Source: Symbiodinium natans (lineage: Eukaryota > Sar > Dinophyceae > Suessiales > Symbiodiniaceae). Taken from it: 60,000 bases of DNA. The notes under the pieces were generated by a model. It saw nothing but the letters and a program-made list of their open reading frames with translations. It was not told the origin of the DNA and did not search any database. Within the stretch, counting starts at the first letter, position 1; each line of letters begins with the position of its first letter. The DNA is taken from the NCBI GenBank assembly GCA_905221605.1, contig CAJNDS010000646.1, forward strand, positions 203,001 through 263,000, read 5' to 3'. A program made the translations under genes and the position numbers. Below, piece after piece: positions 30,560 through 41,873 of this stretch.

Positions 30560-31250
30560 GGGGCAGCATGGGCAAGCAGCCCTCAGCGCGCATTGTAGCA
30601 TCGCAGCACCGCGGGCTGTGTAACAGCTGTGTGGAGGTGGGCGCGTGTCCGGCGGCTGCGCCAGTGGACACGCAATGGGAGGAGGCACACAGCTCTAAAC
30701 AAGACATGTGAGGCTCAAAAAAAACGTGAGAGAGTTCCAGGACTTCCGTGCTGAGCTCTACCGCTTGGACCTGGAGCGCCTGGAGAGAGAGCAGCGCATC
30801 CAGGTGCCACGTGCCGGGAAATCACACCAAGAGCACCCCAGCGTGTCGCCCTCTTGGCTTCAGGCCGAGCAGCTGGAGCAGCTGGAGAGGCGCGGGGCCT
30901 CTTCCCCTTCATCAGTTCACATGTCACTGTGGCGCTTCCGGGCTTTGAAGCCCTTCCGTGGGATGTGGCAGGCTCCCAGGCCTGCAGGAAGGAGATGGGC
31001 CAGAGCTGCAGCGCTGCAAGGGGGCCCTAACTCCGCATCACACTTGCACAACACTGATCTCTTTTTTGAGCGAAGGCCTGAGCCCTCTTGAGCACCGAGG
31101 CCGTGAGTCCCTGCTGGCCTTGAGGTGGGCCCTCACACTGGGCTTGGAGCGGTAAGCAGCAACGTACTGCACCTGCCCAAAGAACGCCAACGACCGAGCC
31201 CACGCAGGCAAGCTCACCAGGAGCTTCGTTCGGAGCTTGCTGCGGTGAGG
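30560..31250 (+). CDS. Candidate coiled-coil gene exons
   Basis: Pieces on the + strand: about 30727-30802 (REFQDFRAELYRLDLERLER then EQRIQ) ending at a GT; about 30865-30925 (AEQLEQLERRGASSPSS) after CTTCAG; about 31085-31152 (LSPLEHRGRESLLALRWALT, ending GAGCG|GTAAGC); and a possible short exon at about 31209-31246 ending at GTGAGG. Charged heptad-like helices dominate. No family recognised. Confidence 0.45.
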
Positions 31251-32173
31251 GCCTCGTCCTCAGCAGGATTCATGGGCTCACAGCATGTTGTCTGCCAGGT
31301 CGTGCGAGCCCTCCCGGCACAGCAGGCTGGATACTTTAGGGCAGGTGCAGGTCCTTCTTGCAGGTTTCGGGTCTATGGCGCAGTCTTGCCAGGGCGCGAC
31401 AACAGGTTGCCAGCTGCTGTGATGCCTGAGCCCAGCCCTCTTTTGCTTTATTTCAGAGGGAGGCATCGAAAGGAGAATAACAGCTAGAATTTCTCAATCG
31501 CACACTGGAAGTGCAACATCCATCGTGGCTAGGCTACTTAGCTACTTGTGGCTTGTCCCACACTATCAGGCAGGCTGGTATGAGCTATGACTGGTATGAT
31601 GGAGGGGATGATGTTGTTCTTGGCCTTCGAGTTAAGGCAACTGGGAGGTAATTTCTCCTAGCATGTTTGCTTCTCAGTATATCGGTGCTTCGTAACTAAA
31701 GTTGCAACTAATGGTTGTAACCTTCAATTCCCTGGCGTCTGGCGATAAGTTTACTACAGCACACCTGGAAACCTGACGGCAAGGACTCGTTGTGAAGGAA
31801 AGGACAGGCCACAGTGTCTTGATCCCGTATCAGCCAAGCATGTCAGGAAGAAGCGTAGGCAACGCAGTCCAGGCGTCGCTGTCATCTGCATCGGCATGTC
31901 TCGCAAGTTGAAGCTCAGCAGATTCAGGAGATTGGAGCAAAACATAGGTCCCCAGACATTGAAGGTTGGAACATTTGGGCATCTGCGGCTGAATGGAAGA
32001 GTGTGAAGACCCTCTCCACCACCCGATGAGGAAGCAACAAGGCCTTTCTGGAATAGCACTTCATCTGGATATCGAAATCAGCGCAGGATGGGCTAGTGAC
32101 AGGGACATCCTCGAGGCAACTTCTGCTTTCGCTGAACCAGGAGCATCAAAAGGAAGTCTTCCTCAAATTGCCT

Positions 32174-32210
<37 letters not shown>

Positions 32211-33200
32211 GTCGCCGGCCCCCGGCCACCCCTCGGGCCCCCCCCGACCCCCACCACCCAAGAAGCACTGCGGTTGCTCAGAAATACTTTCGGACCAGCA
32301 TGTCACAATCCATCTTTTGCTACAAGCCCCCGATCGTCATGTGCTGCAAGCGCTTGCACAGCTGGGGGGGGTCTTTCGGTGCCTCTTCAGTTAGCCGCTC
32401 TGGTGCCTGGCAGAGTCAGGCGCTCCGAGGTTAGGCGTATGACTCGGATGACAGTTATTTTCTGATCATTGCACCTTTGGGTACATGACGAAGCCACTGT
32501 CTCACCTGATAGCACAGTCGGCTTGGCTGCAAAACGAAGGCTTTTCACAGCATCGAGCCTGCCCAGCTTTGTCACATGGGCGCCTGGGTAACTGTGTGCA
32601 CCTTGCCTGCTTCTTTGGCAGGAACCGTCGGAAGGCTCTGTTTGAGAGCCTGGGGTGTCTGGAGGAGAAATAGTACTTTTTAGATGTCATGAGTTAATGT
32701 CTGCGCTGCTCGCTCAGCTGTCTTGCAGAGATTTGCCAAGATCCAAAGAATCACTTTTCGCGACACTTGTTACAAATCATGACAGCAGAGCTCATGGCTG
32801 GTGCTGTTTAGTTTTGCATGAAACAAAGGCAACAAAGGCCCCGAGGCCCGTTTCACCCTGGAGCATCTAATCTCTGGTGCGCCGGTCACTTCGCGAACGC
32901 ATTTGCAAGTGAAGCGTGGTGCGCTCCCTCAGACTTGACAAGGGCATACCAGCAGTGTCCTGCGCAGTCCGTCTTTGTTGTCTTGGTGGCCGTGAAGTTT
33001 CAAAATAGCGCGGGGCAGAGATCAAGGATCCATTATGTTAGGTTCGTCCTCTTCTACTCTAGTATAGCACGTGCCAAGTGCCTGTTCGACAAAGATAGCT
33101 TGTGTTCCACGATTTTCCAGTACTCGTTCCACCATGATGTTTCTTTGTGCTCGGAACAGTCAGCTCCACGACCCTCCGAGTGACCCATGTATCGATATGT
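31251..33200. other. No assignable gene; contains a poly-C run
   Basis: Poly-C runs at about 32177-32208. No coding segment with a recognisable protein was found, although several short frames on both strands are open. Probably intergenic or a long 5' region of the next gene. Confidence 0.4.
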
Positions 33201-33205
33201 TTTGG

Positions 33206-33875
33206 CAGCCTTCGTCTTGCAATGAAGCAGTCCGGCCAGCCTTACGTGCCCCCAGAGCTGCGGGCAGTACGTTTGAGCCCCTTGGTGTGGCAAGAAGCCT
33301 CCAACATCCACAGCACGGCAGCTTTCAGTGGAGCTTGTGTGCTAAGGTACAGTGGTGGACCTACTCACCAAAGATGCCAGCTGGTTGTTCGGAGGCAACG
33401 GCATGATCGTTCGAGATGTCGCCAAGGTTGCCGTCGCTCCTCGAACTCGGTGCTACACAACATCAGATCATTGCCTGCATCCGCTTGACTCTGTAATTTT
33501 CAGCGACGTGCGACCTGCGATACGCGAAATGGTCAGGCACGTGTCAGACAGGGATGACGAGGTGGTAAGTCGAAGCGTCAGCGGATCGCCCATGCGGGCA
33601 GGACGCACGCCAGCTTCGGCAGGAAATTGTGTTCCCTGCATTCACGACATCATGAGCATCAATGGAACCGAATTCATGGTCGTCGATGTGCCCAATGCCC
33701 GGGAGTTTGTGCTGAAGCTTGACTCGTCCCTGTGCGATGAAGCTGGGATTGGCGGGCAGATCTCCGCTCCCGTCAACATGTACAAGCTTTGTGCTGAGGT
33801 GGTCATCCCACAGACTCTGGTTAGCCAGCAGCTCTGCAGAATCGCATCTTCGGAGGAGATCCTAAACCCGAACCC
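33206..33875 (+). CDS. N-terminal exons of the NLR-like gene
   Basis: Pieces read MKQSGQPYVPPELRAVRLSP then VWQEASNIHSTAAFS; LLTKDASWLFGGNGMIVRDV; and, after TTTTCAG near 33504, SDVRPAIREMVRHVSDRDDE continuing to INGTEFMVVDVPNAREFVLK and CAEVVIPQTLVSQQLCRIAS. An early frame change near 33345 needs an intron. Domain not recognised. It could be a separate gene, though spacing and strand fit. Confidence 0.45.
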
Positions 33876-36800
33876 CCCCCCCCCTCCACCTCGATGTGTT
33901 GCACACCGCGCACCGTTTGCAAGCCGCCTTTGTAGCTTGTACCACTTGTACCCTGATAGGTTCTTGAAAAGGGGCCAGCAACATATTAGAGGGAGTGGCC
34001 ATGCCGGCTGAGCGGCTAAGTCTGCTAAGTGTCAACATGGGGGGGGCAGAGGAGATGCGGCATCTTGTCAGCGCGCTCTCGTCGGAATCTGACATGACCC
34101 TTACGCACTCCATTCGTCTCGGCGGCACAGAAGTTCCCAGCAGCGCAACCCTTCATGGGCGGCTGTCTCCGAGTGGCTTCATGCGGAAGCGATACTGGGA
34201 CTCGATGCTGCGTGAGAAAAGCACATGGACCTCAGGGAGCCGCGTCTCAGATCTAGCAAAAGTCTTCCTGCAAGGGGCCTCCGAGCTTGAGAACAAGCTT
34301 CAAGATACCCGGAAGCTGGACGTTGGTGACTTCGTAGTCTTCCGGCAAGGACGGTCTTTTGCGGAGACCAAGCACACAGGCTTGCCCGCTGACGTTTATC
34401 TGTCCCACTTTTGGGGTCAGCCCTGCTCTGAGCTGCTGACTATTTTACGACAACATGCGCAAGTCCACTTTCAGAAATCGCCCTGTTCTGTGGCTGATCC
34501 ATCTTACTGGATTTGCACCTTCGCCAACAACCAGCACAAAGTTGATTTGGGGAGCCACTGGAAGGAGAGCCCGTTTTACCGGGGAATGCAGTCCCTGCGC
34601 GAGACAGGGGGGTCTGTGCTGATGGCCATGGACCTGGTGGCATCGACGCTGACAAGGATACCTCGCACTCATGTCACACAATGCCTGCGCATAGGAGCAA
34701 GCGTTGGCCACGACCTGCTCTGACCTGCTCTTGCTTTCTCTCAGGATTTGGTGCATCTTTGAGATCTACGTTTGTGCGGAGCTCAACCTTGCCCTTCAGC
34801 TGTTTTCTCCGGATGGGGAGACCTGGCAGGAAAGTACTCAGGATACCAACAGGGGGTGCTTCTCGGGGGTGTCGGGGCTGGTAGGTGTGGGGGGCAAGCT
34901 TGGGACTTGAACTGGGTTGTGGGTTTCAGTCGGTTTCGGCGCCTCAGGGTTCTCCATGGGTTTTCCGCCATACCGTATTTGTGCCGTACGAGCTGCTTTT
35001 GCCTGTTCATCGCCTTCTTGCCAACAGTCAGGATCTGTCAAGCTGTACGGGACTACGTGCAAAGGTAATCGCCAAGAACATCACCCAGCTCGACTTCCGT
35101 CGTGCTGAGGCCTCAGTGCCTGCCGACAAGGCAATGATTTTGAAGGCGATCGAGGACTTGGACGGTGGGCTCGAGCGAGTGGAGTGGACGGTGAAGCACC
35201 TGGTCACCGACTTCGAGCCGGGTGCTCAAGATCGCACGTGCTTACATACTTATAGTGCGCGCTTCTGCCGTGAGAATGTGGCTTTCCGAGCGATGGGTGC
35301 TAGGGGCTGCTACAGGGGCTGTTCTAGATCTTGGGCTGCAGCTGCCAGGTCCTTCCTCTACGCGAGCCATCGCGCAGAGCATCCGATCACCGGCGAAGCC
35401 CTGAGCCTGAGCCCCAGCGGAGGAAATTTCTCGACGCATGCGTGAAACTCCGATGATCCCATGGGGGCTTTGCGCTAATGCTGAGGCCTCAGCACCTCAG
35501 GGGAGGACATGATGCCCTGCCGCATTCGGACCATTTGGAACTCCTTCTTCGCGCGTGGGCAAGTCTTTGACATGGAGCACATTGAGCAGCGTCTGCAAGC
35601 AGGGGAGTTCTTTGTGCTGGAGGGGCCCGGTGGAAGTGGGAAGAGTGTGGTGACGAAGCTGCTGGCAAAGCGCTGCACAGCCCGTGGGGTGCTGTGTTTG
35701 AGGGTGCCCGTGTCCCAGCTCGCGCAGGTGTGCCATGAGACGAAAGACAAGGCCGGGGTGGCGGAGTCGGCGAAACCGGCGGGGTCGTTCGCATCGACGC
35801 AGTCGGACACGGAGGAGAGGCGGTGGCGGGAGCTACTGGTGCTCTGGGCTGTGAAGCGCTTCGGCGAGGCGGCCAATTCCTTGGCCCAGCCGAAGGATCC
35901 AATGATTCTGATCTTGGACGGCTTGGAGGACACCTTCTGTTTTTCTAAACCCCTCAGAACGAAGAATCTCGGGATCTGGAATCTTTTCATCTCCATGCTG
36001 GTTGGGTCACTCTTCAAACCCCCTTGCATAAAGGAAGCTGGGGCGGAGCTTGACAGCATCCTGGCCTGGCTGAGATTTCAGGTGCGCAACCGGAAGGTGC
36101 TGGGCATCTTCCGGGGCATCCTCATCACTTTGCGTCCAGCGGGGCGCATCACCTGCCAGGCGGAGCTTAACTGTTTGAAGGCTTTGGGCGCAGGTGAGGT
36201 TTGCAATGAGGTTCTGTTTGGGCTCCGAAGTTTCTCCATGCACCTGCCAGGCAAACCTCTTCAGCCTAGGGTTCACCTTCCTCTGCATCGAGCCGCTTTC
36301 TCCGACGGATGTGGTCAGCGCGGCGCGGAGTACCGGCCAGGACTGGCGCGTGGCTGTCGCTCTCGGCGGCAGGGACCTGAGTGTCGAGATCTTAGTATCT
36401 GCCGGTATTGCTCTTCAACGTCTTTGAGTCTTTGAGACTGAGTGAGCCCTCCCAGTTGCAGTTGTTGGACAGAGGCTGAGCTCTGGAACCGGCCGCTGAT
36501 GTCGGCGCTCTTCGTGGACCTGGTGTCCACGGGTGTGCGTCTGGCCACCATCGATGAAATCGGCATCCTCCGGCATTTCTTCGAGAAACTTCTCCCTCAG
36601 ACGCTCATCCGCAAGAAGCAGCTTGATCCCAAAGTGTCCAAACTAAGAAGCGGAGAGCAACAGGCTCACATGTCAATGCTTGCCAGAGGCTGGTGGACAC
36701 CTTCCACGCACTGTTTCCCAGCTTTGATCCCTTTGCCGATCCCTTTGGTGGCGTGAGCCACGAGCAGCTGCGAGCTGTGCTCATGAAGCTGGCATGGCTC

Positions 36801-38815
36801 AAGACGGTGGACGGTTCCCGCATCGTCCAACAGCCCGACATCCACGAAGCCTTCGATGATGGCAGGCAGGCCTTGCGTGTGGAACTGGCCTCGGCGTTCT
36901 GGCAGGTGGCCAGGAGCGGCCGGATTCGTCTGCTGGATCATGGTGAGGGGTGTGTTCAGTTCCTTCACTCCCGATTGCAAGACTATTTGGCCGCTTGCCA
37001 CTTGTGGTATGAAGGCGACTGCCAGGCCCTGCGATGCGTGAGCGGCGCGGGCTACGTCGGCCAGGCGGCGGACGACGCCCGTTTTGCCGGCGCGCGGTCC
37101 CTGCTGGTGAAGCTGTTGCGGGACGGAGCGCCAAGGCCCAGCCACCCCGATACCGACGAGGCCCAAGTTCACGAAATCCATCCTTAGCCCTATCAACCCT
37201 ATCAGAGCTTTGACAGGTCTTTGACACAGCCTTGCTTGCAAGGCTTGGTACTTGCTGTGCTCCGCGGCTATGTCCAACTCGGACGAGGGCGCCCGTTGTG
37301 CCCTGCAGCTGGCCGGCCAGTCTCCCGATGCCGCTTGGCAGGTGCTTGGGCGCAGCGTCTTCGTGCCGATCCGCCCTCGGCTGGGAGCCGCGGCAGTGCT
37401 GGTGCGGGCCATGCGATGGGTGGACATGTTCCGCCGCGGCCCCAGTGCTGAGAATTTTTTGGTTGCACCCACCCAATCTTGCACTCGCTCTCTCTCCGTG
37501 TCGCTCGCTCGCTAGCTTGCTCTCTCGTTTTGTTTTTTTCTCTATCTCTCTCTCTCTTTCTCTTTCTTTCCTCTGAGACTCACTCTTGGAGTGAGGCCTA
37601 CTGAACTGGTACGGCATCGTGGGCAGCGGAGCCTTGGGGCTGGGAGCCGCAGGCAAAAAGAGATAGAGAGAGAGAGAGAGAGAGTCTGCGCGCGCGGGGG
37701 TGCTTGCCCCCTAAGCCAAGAAGAAGAATAAGAGGAAGAAGAAGAAGAAGAAGAAGAAGAAGAAGAAGAAGAAGAAGAAGAAGAAGAAGAAGAAGAAGAA
37801 GAAGAAGAAGAAGAAGAAGAAGAAGAAGAAGAAGAAGAAGAAGAAGAAGAAGAAGAAGAAGAAGAAGAAGAAGAGAGAGGAAATAAATATAGAAAGAAAG
37901 AAGAAAGAACGGAAGGAAGAAAGAAGGGAAACAAAGAAAGAATGACAAAAAGAAATGACATAAATGCATAAATACACAAAGAAAGAAGTACAGAAATTCA
38001 GAAAGAAATATGCACATGCGGCAAACACAAAATCAGCAAGTTGTGTTCCCCCCTCCCCAAATGTTTTTGATCTTGCTCCTTGCTTCTCACTTCTATTTCT
38101 CCTCAGGCGGCCCTTGCACTGTCTTTGCCATCCTGCTGCTGCTGGGCTGGCCCAATGTTTCTGGTTGGGCCCATGTGCTTCTGGCTCTGTCGGGGCTGCT
38201 TTACTTGACGCTGGCGGCAACTAGTATAGGCCCTCGGTCCTCTAGGCGTAGTTCGGGGGGATGACGATCCTGACTTCGGACATGTTCTAGGAAGTGTTCT
38301 TTCGAGATGTTCTCCTAAGGACATGGCTGGTTCTTCTGTGCCAACTGATCGTGCTCCACCTCTTTCGGCGCGGTGGCCGCCTGTGGAGCTTGCTGCTGGC
38401 GTTCCGCTTCGACTGGGAGCACCACAGGATTGCCATCGTGGGCTACGGCTGTGTCTCCCTACGAGCCGACGACGTAAACCTCAACCTCACGCTGTACATG
38501 GGCTACTGGAAGTGTCTGTTGGTTCCTTTCTTCTGGGCCACACGTGCCCAGGTAGTCCCTAGAGTGCGGGTTCTGCAGGGTGTGGCTTACGTCTTGGGGC
38601 TCCTGGCTGGGACGATCTTCATGGCCATCCAGGCTGCCGTGGCCATCATCTGTTCCTTCCCTGCGCAGCTCTGCTGGTTGTACTTGCTCCTCCCGATTCA
38701 CGTGCTGCGCAGCCGCTGGCTACGCCTGTGTGCACGGAAAGCCCCGAAGTCACGCGCGCGGCTGGATCCCCAAGTCATGGGCTCACGCTTCTCTCTTGAG
38801 GACGGCTGTTCGGTG
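33206..38815 (+). CDS. NLR-like STAND/NACHT NTPase gene with TIR-like and membrane parts (overview)
   Basis: Exons in order give an N-terminal region, a domain with the algal TIR-like pattern (L-S-H-F-W-G ... W-I-C-T-F-A-N-N-Q-H ... W-C-I-F-E), a P-loop NTPase, a winged-helix segment and hydrophobic membrane-type exons. STAND NTPases act as switches that oligomerise on ligand binding in immunity or cell-death signalling; that role here is inference from layout. No leucine-rich or ankyrin repeats are visible, and the C-terminus is membrane-spanning instead. Introns include a GA-AG one and a large GAA tract. The start codon is not identified; the earliest clear coding piece is near 33206. The end is also uncertain, as further exons may follow 38815. 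Confidence 0.65.
33995..34880 (+). CDS. TIR-like (WxxxFANNQH) domain exons
   Basis: From MPAERLSLLSVNMGGAEEMR the exon runs to VFRQGRSFAETKHTGL, then ADVYLSHFWGQPCSELLTIL, PSYWICTFANNQHKVDLG and GGSVLMAMD. After a GA-AG intron (34657-34744) it continues RIWCIFEIYVCAELNLALQL and stops at a GTAGGT donor at 34881. The set of motifs (S-H-x-W, W-I-C-x-F-x-N-N-Q, hydrophobic strand, W-C-x-x-E) is frequent in dinoflagellate proteins and recalls TIR-type folds. Catalytic activity cannot be judged. Confidence 0.6.
35035..35400 (+). CDS. Linker exons between TIR-like and NTPase parts
   Basis: The first exon contains KNITQLDFRRAEASVPADKA then ILKAIEDLDGGLERVEWTVK, a pattern often found just after the W-C-x-x-E segment in the same dinoflagellate proteins. 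A second piece near 35270-35345 reads MWLSERWVLGAATGAVLDLG. Boundaries approximate. Confidence 0.5.
35497..36192 (+). CDS. P-loop NTPase (NACHT/STAND) exon
   Basis: Contains QVFDMEHIEQRLQAGEFFVL followed by the Walker A GPGGSGKS (35623-35646) and a Walker B MILILDGLED (35902-35931) with two acidic residues. Walker A to B spacing of about 90 residues suits STAND ATPases. The exon ends near GGCGCAG|GTGAGG. A downstream L-R-P-A-G-R piece may be sensor-like. The catalytic machinery looks intact. Confidence 0.7.
36250..37187 (+). CDS. Helical and winged-helix exons of the STAND NTPase
   Basis: Pieces: IEPLSPTDVVSAARSTGQDW to about 36400; ELWNRPLMSALFVDLVSTGV (like the N-P-L-x-x-x-L segment of NACHT proteins) at about 36475-36660; then RLVDTFHALFPSFDPFADPF, ASAFWQVARSGRIRLLDHGE and FLHSRLQDYLAACHLW. 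The last matches the F-x-H-x-S-x-Q-E-Y-x-A motif of NACHT winged helices, with Asp in place of Glu. A stop follows HEIHP unless a donor lies just before it. Confidence 0.6.
37270..37455 (+). CDS. Short exon after the winged helix
   Basis: Reads MSNSDEGARCALQLAGQSPD then AWQVLGRSVFVPIRPRLGAA, VLVRAMRWVDMFRRGPSAE. Helical; may start the C-terminal part of the same gene. It is followed by a 650-base intron with a GAA tract. Confidence 0.45.
37560..37900. repeat. GA and long GAA tracts in an intron
   Basis: A TC/GA-rich run (37540-37575), a GA dinucleotide run (37664-37684) and about 150 bases of (GAA)n (37725-37875). The purine-rich strand is the coding strand, as at 12056. Translations of this region are spurious. 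Confidence 0.95.
38107..38815 (+). CDS. Membrane-spanning exons
   Basis: The first exon (about 38107-38222) reads CTVFAILLLLGWPNVSGWAH then VLLALSGLLYLTLAA. The second (about 38290-38812, ending at GTGAGG) has VLLRTWLVLLCQLIVLHLF, YMGYWKCLLVPFFWATRAQ, VLGLLAGTIFMAIQAAVAII and QLCWLYLLLPIHVL. Four to six transmembrane helices are likely. They could be the C-terminus of the NLR-like protein, or a separate membrane protein. Confidence 0.55.
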
Positions 38816-38929
38816 AGGATTTTCCGACGATGTCAGCATGTGCTTGTGTCATCATGTGTCAGCGTGTCAACAGTCAACATCTGTTAACATGTGTCCCGCA
38901 TGTGTCCTGCATGTCTCCTGCATGTGTCA

Positions 38930-40480
38930 AGAAAGCAAAAGTGAAGGAGACTTGCTCCTCCTGTTCCCGGAACGAGAGCATGAGAAGCCTCGAGGAAGAG
39001 GTGCCAAAGATAGGACCAAAGGCGGTCCTCCAAGCATCACTTGACTTCCTTGGCCAGCAGAGCCCGATCGACAAGGGGACGGAGGGGACGGAGGGGACGA
39101 GGGGTAGGGAGGGCACAGACGGCCCAAAGATCACCCGGGGCGAGGGCAGGTGGCCGAGGGCCATTGAGAGGGGTTCTTGGCTCTCCACGTGGCTTTGCCA
39201 ATGCCTACCTTTTGAAAAAGGATCGGTTTATGGCTGGCGTGGAGTGACGCCGGGAATCGAACATGATTGAATTGTAGTACTGCGGGCGTGCCCAAGGCAC
39301 GACCAGTGCACCATTGCAAAAGCAAAGACCACAAATTGCGGTCCCCATGGCCGAGCCTTCAAAGGGGCATCAGCATGGAGAAACGCAAGATTGAAAACCA
39401 CGCGCAGAGGGGCGGCAGTAGCTGCTTGTGAAAATGTTTGGAGTTTGAGTTTCGGCTTTGCTGTTCCATTCGCCCTTTGAATGTTGTGCTACTTGATCGC
39501 AGCGGACCCCGAGCGGTAGTCACGTGAGCGCTCACGTGTGCCCGCGCGGACGCTTGAGGCAAGGTCGGCGAGGTGATAGGAGCCTCCGAATCCTCCGACA
39601 TGCGCTGAAGCAAGCCCTGTTGTGCTTTTTGGACTTTGGACTTTCGACAGGCCATGCCAGCGCAGGTGGGAAAGTACGAGTGGCGGTATGCCTCCGGCGA
39701 AGATGACAGTGAGGAGATCAAGGCCTTCTCAATGTAGTGGTGCTCGAGTAGCCCGCAAACAAGAGTTGGGTTTGCGGTTTGCGTTTCAGCAAGGAACAGG
39801 TCGTTCGCGTGAAGTCTGAGGGAGATGCCTGACAAAAACAGCAGCCAGAGAGATTTCAGGCCTATTGCTAAACTCTTGAAGTTATACTGCGAACGTTGCT
39901 AATAAAGCTCCCCAGAGATTGAGGGTACACTCAGCGCTCGCCTGCCTTGGCTCCCCACTTTCTGTCCAAGTCAATCTTGTCATATGTGCCCATGCGCTTT
40001 CATCACTGGTCCTTGGGAGTCCTAAACTTCTAATGTCCATTTCGCCGTGGGTAAATAATTGTAAGCTGTAAGCGCTTGCGTGTGCCTCCTCGGCCAACGG
40101 CTTACTCCAGGAGATAGGAGAGCTTCAGGAGGTTTAGTAAATTTAGAGTGGTTCGAAGAAGACAAAGGGCGCTGGGGCTTTCAAGCAAAGTCCTATAGGG
40201 TCGGGTGTCTCAGCAGGGGCCGAGGAAGGTGGCGCGGAGTCAAGGGTGTGAGGGGGGTCTCAGGGGTTCACGAAACAAAGGCGGTGCCCACAAGTGGGTG
40301 GGGGGGGGGGGGACCACCAGGGCGGTGTGTATTTATTGTACGATTTTTGCTTGCGGGTGTTTTTGAAATGGCAAGTCAGCATTAGATCCGACTCTGCAAG
40401 CCACTCGTAAACCCTCGGAAGCCTTCGTCAGCCCTCGTCAGCCCTCGTAAGCCCTCGTAAGCCCTTCTCTCTTAAGCCGC
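38930..40480. other. Region with ambiguous exons only
   Basis: After a short tandem repeat (CATGTGTCC-type, 38888-38930), two overlapping + frames compete near 38930-39040 (one reads SEGDLLLLFPEREHEKPRGR, the other SCSRNESMRSLEEEVPKIGP), so one may be a last exon of the membrane gene. The rest shows a GGACGGAGG repeat near 39075, a tRNA-like box pair near 39252-39313 on the minus strand, and a short CCCTCGTAAG tandem repeat at 40420-40464. No further gene supported. Confidence 0.4.
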
Positions 40481-40499
40481 CCCAAGTCGCCAAGCCTGA

Positions 40500-41826
40500 A
40501 AACTGTTTCCTCCCTGAGCCCCGAAGCTCCCTATGGTAAGCAGGTCTTCGTCCCAATCGAGGACGCCATCAAGGCCAAAGACTGCGACGTGAGATGCCGA
40601 GTGAAGAGCCCTTCCTTCCCCAAGCATTTCGGAGAGATCCCTCGGTTTCTCGCGGGGTGCCTTTCGGGGTGAGGTCAAGATCACGAAGAAACAGCTCAAG
40701 GTGGGCCCAACTTGGGATTCTGACATGTGCCGTGTAGTCTTTCTTCTTTGCCAGAGTCTTTTTTTTGGTAGGTTGGGCTCAAAGGGCAGGAGCCCATCAT
40801 CGCCAGAAGCCCGGGCGAAGCAGATGGGGGGCAGATGCGCAAACGTGCAAACGCATTCGTTCATTTCATGTTCCTTTTTCCTCTTGTCCCAGGATGATAC
40901 CTTGTGGAAGGAAGTGGATGCAGAGGAGTCGAGCTGGGAGCTGGACAAGGCACTTGGGCCTGTCTGCGCGCATTGGGCGTCCGAGCTTCATGCGTGGACT
41001 TTGCGACCGTGTGAGGATAGCAAGGGGCAGAGATGTATCGTGCTGTCGCTCATGAAGAAGAGCAAGCAAGCAGCTGAGAGGTTCGCCATGGCCTGCAGTG
41101 AAGCATCTGGCAGACGCTTCAGGTGGGATCGATGGGAGTACTTGGTGAAGTGCGAGGACGTGCCTCCAGATACCACCATCACCAACAAGGCAGCAGGGCA
41201 GAGACCCCCTTCTCAAGCTTGGCAAAGGCAAAGAGCAGCAGGGACTGCTCCGAGCCCAGAGAGTTTGCACTGTAGCACACTGCATCGGTGCGGAGGTCTT
41301 CATGGACATTTCCTTGGATGGGACGAAGGTCGGGCGAGTCATCATGGGCCTTTATGGCAAGCAGGCGCTGCTGGCTCTTGAGGGGTGGGGATGCTTTCGG
41401 GGTCTCGGTCGTGCGCAGGTTTTTTGTGCCGAGAAGGGCCACACATGTGGAACAGCCGCATGTTGTTGTGCTCGAAGATGTTCTCAGCTAGTGCTCGGTC
41501 AGGTCCCGAAGACAGTGTCCACCTGAGCTTACGCAAGTTGCCAGGAGGGCAGAAGACTTTCATGTGAACCTGAGGCTGAGAATTTCAGAGCTCTTTGTAC
41601 GGGTGAGAAGGGCGAAGGGAAGGCCCTGACGTCTTTGGCAAGTCTTGGCCCTTTGTGAAGCATCGCTTTGTCAGACGTGGCAAGGCTGGTAAGCCCCTGC
41701 ACTACAAGGCCTCGCCGTCCAGTAGATGTGCATATGCCGCGTGCTTCGTTGTGTGTCACCATGTGTGGCCTTCAGCCCTGAACCACTTGGCAACAGCCGA
41801 GACCCCATAGATGATTCAGCCCCGGC

Positions 41827-41873
<47 letters not shown>

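Noticed and set aside
36666-37656. Long minus-strand frames opposite the STAND winged-helix exon
   Set aside because: GC-rich shadow frames; the + strand carries a conserved NACHT-type motif.
37704-38220. Open frames of poly-Arg, poly-Ser, poly-Leu or poly-Phe on both strands
   Set aside because: Six-frame translations of the intronic GAA tract.
39240-39320. Functional tRNA gene on the minus strand
   Set aside because: Box A and B resemble tRNA promoters, but acceptor and T stems do not pair.
39359-39835. Minus-strand frame of 158 codons
   Set aside because: No recognisable motif, no splice context, and overlapping open frames on the + strand.
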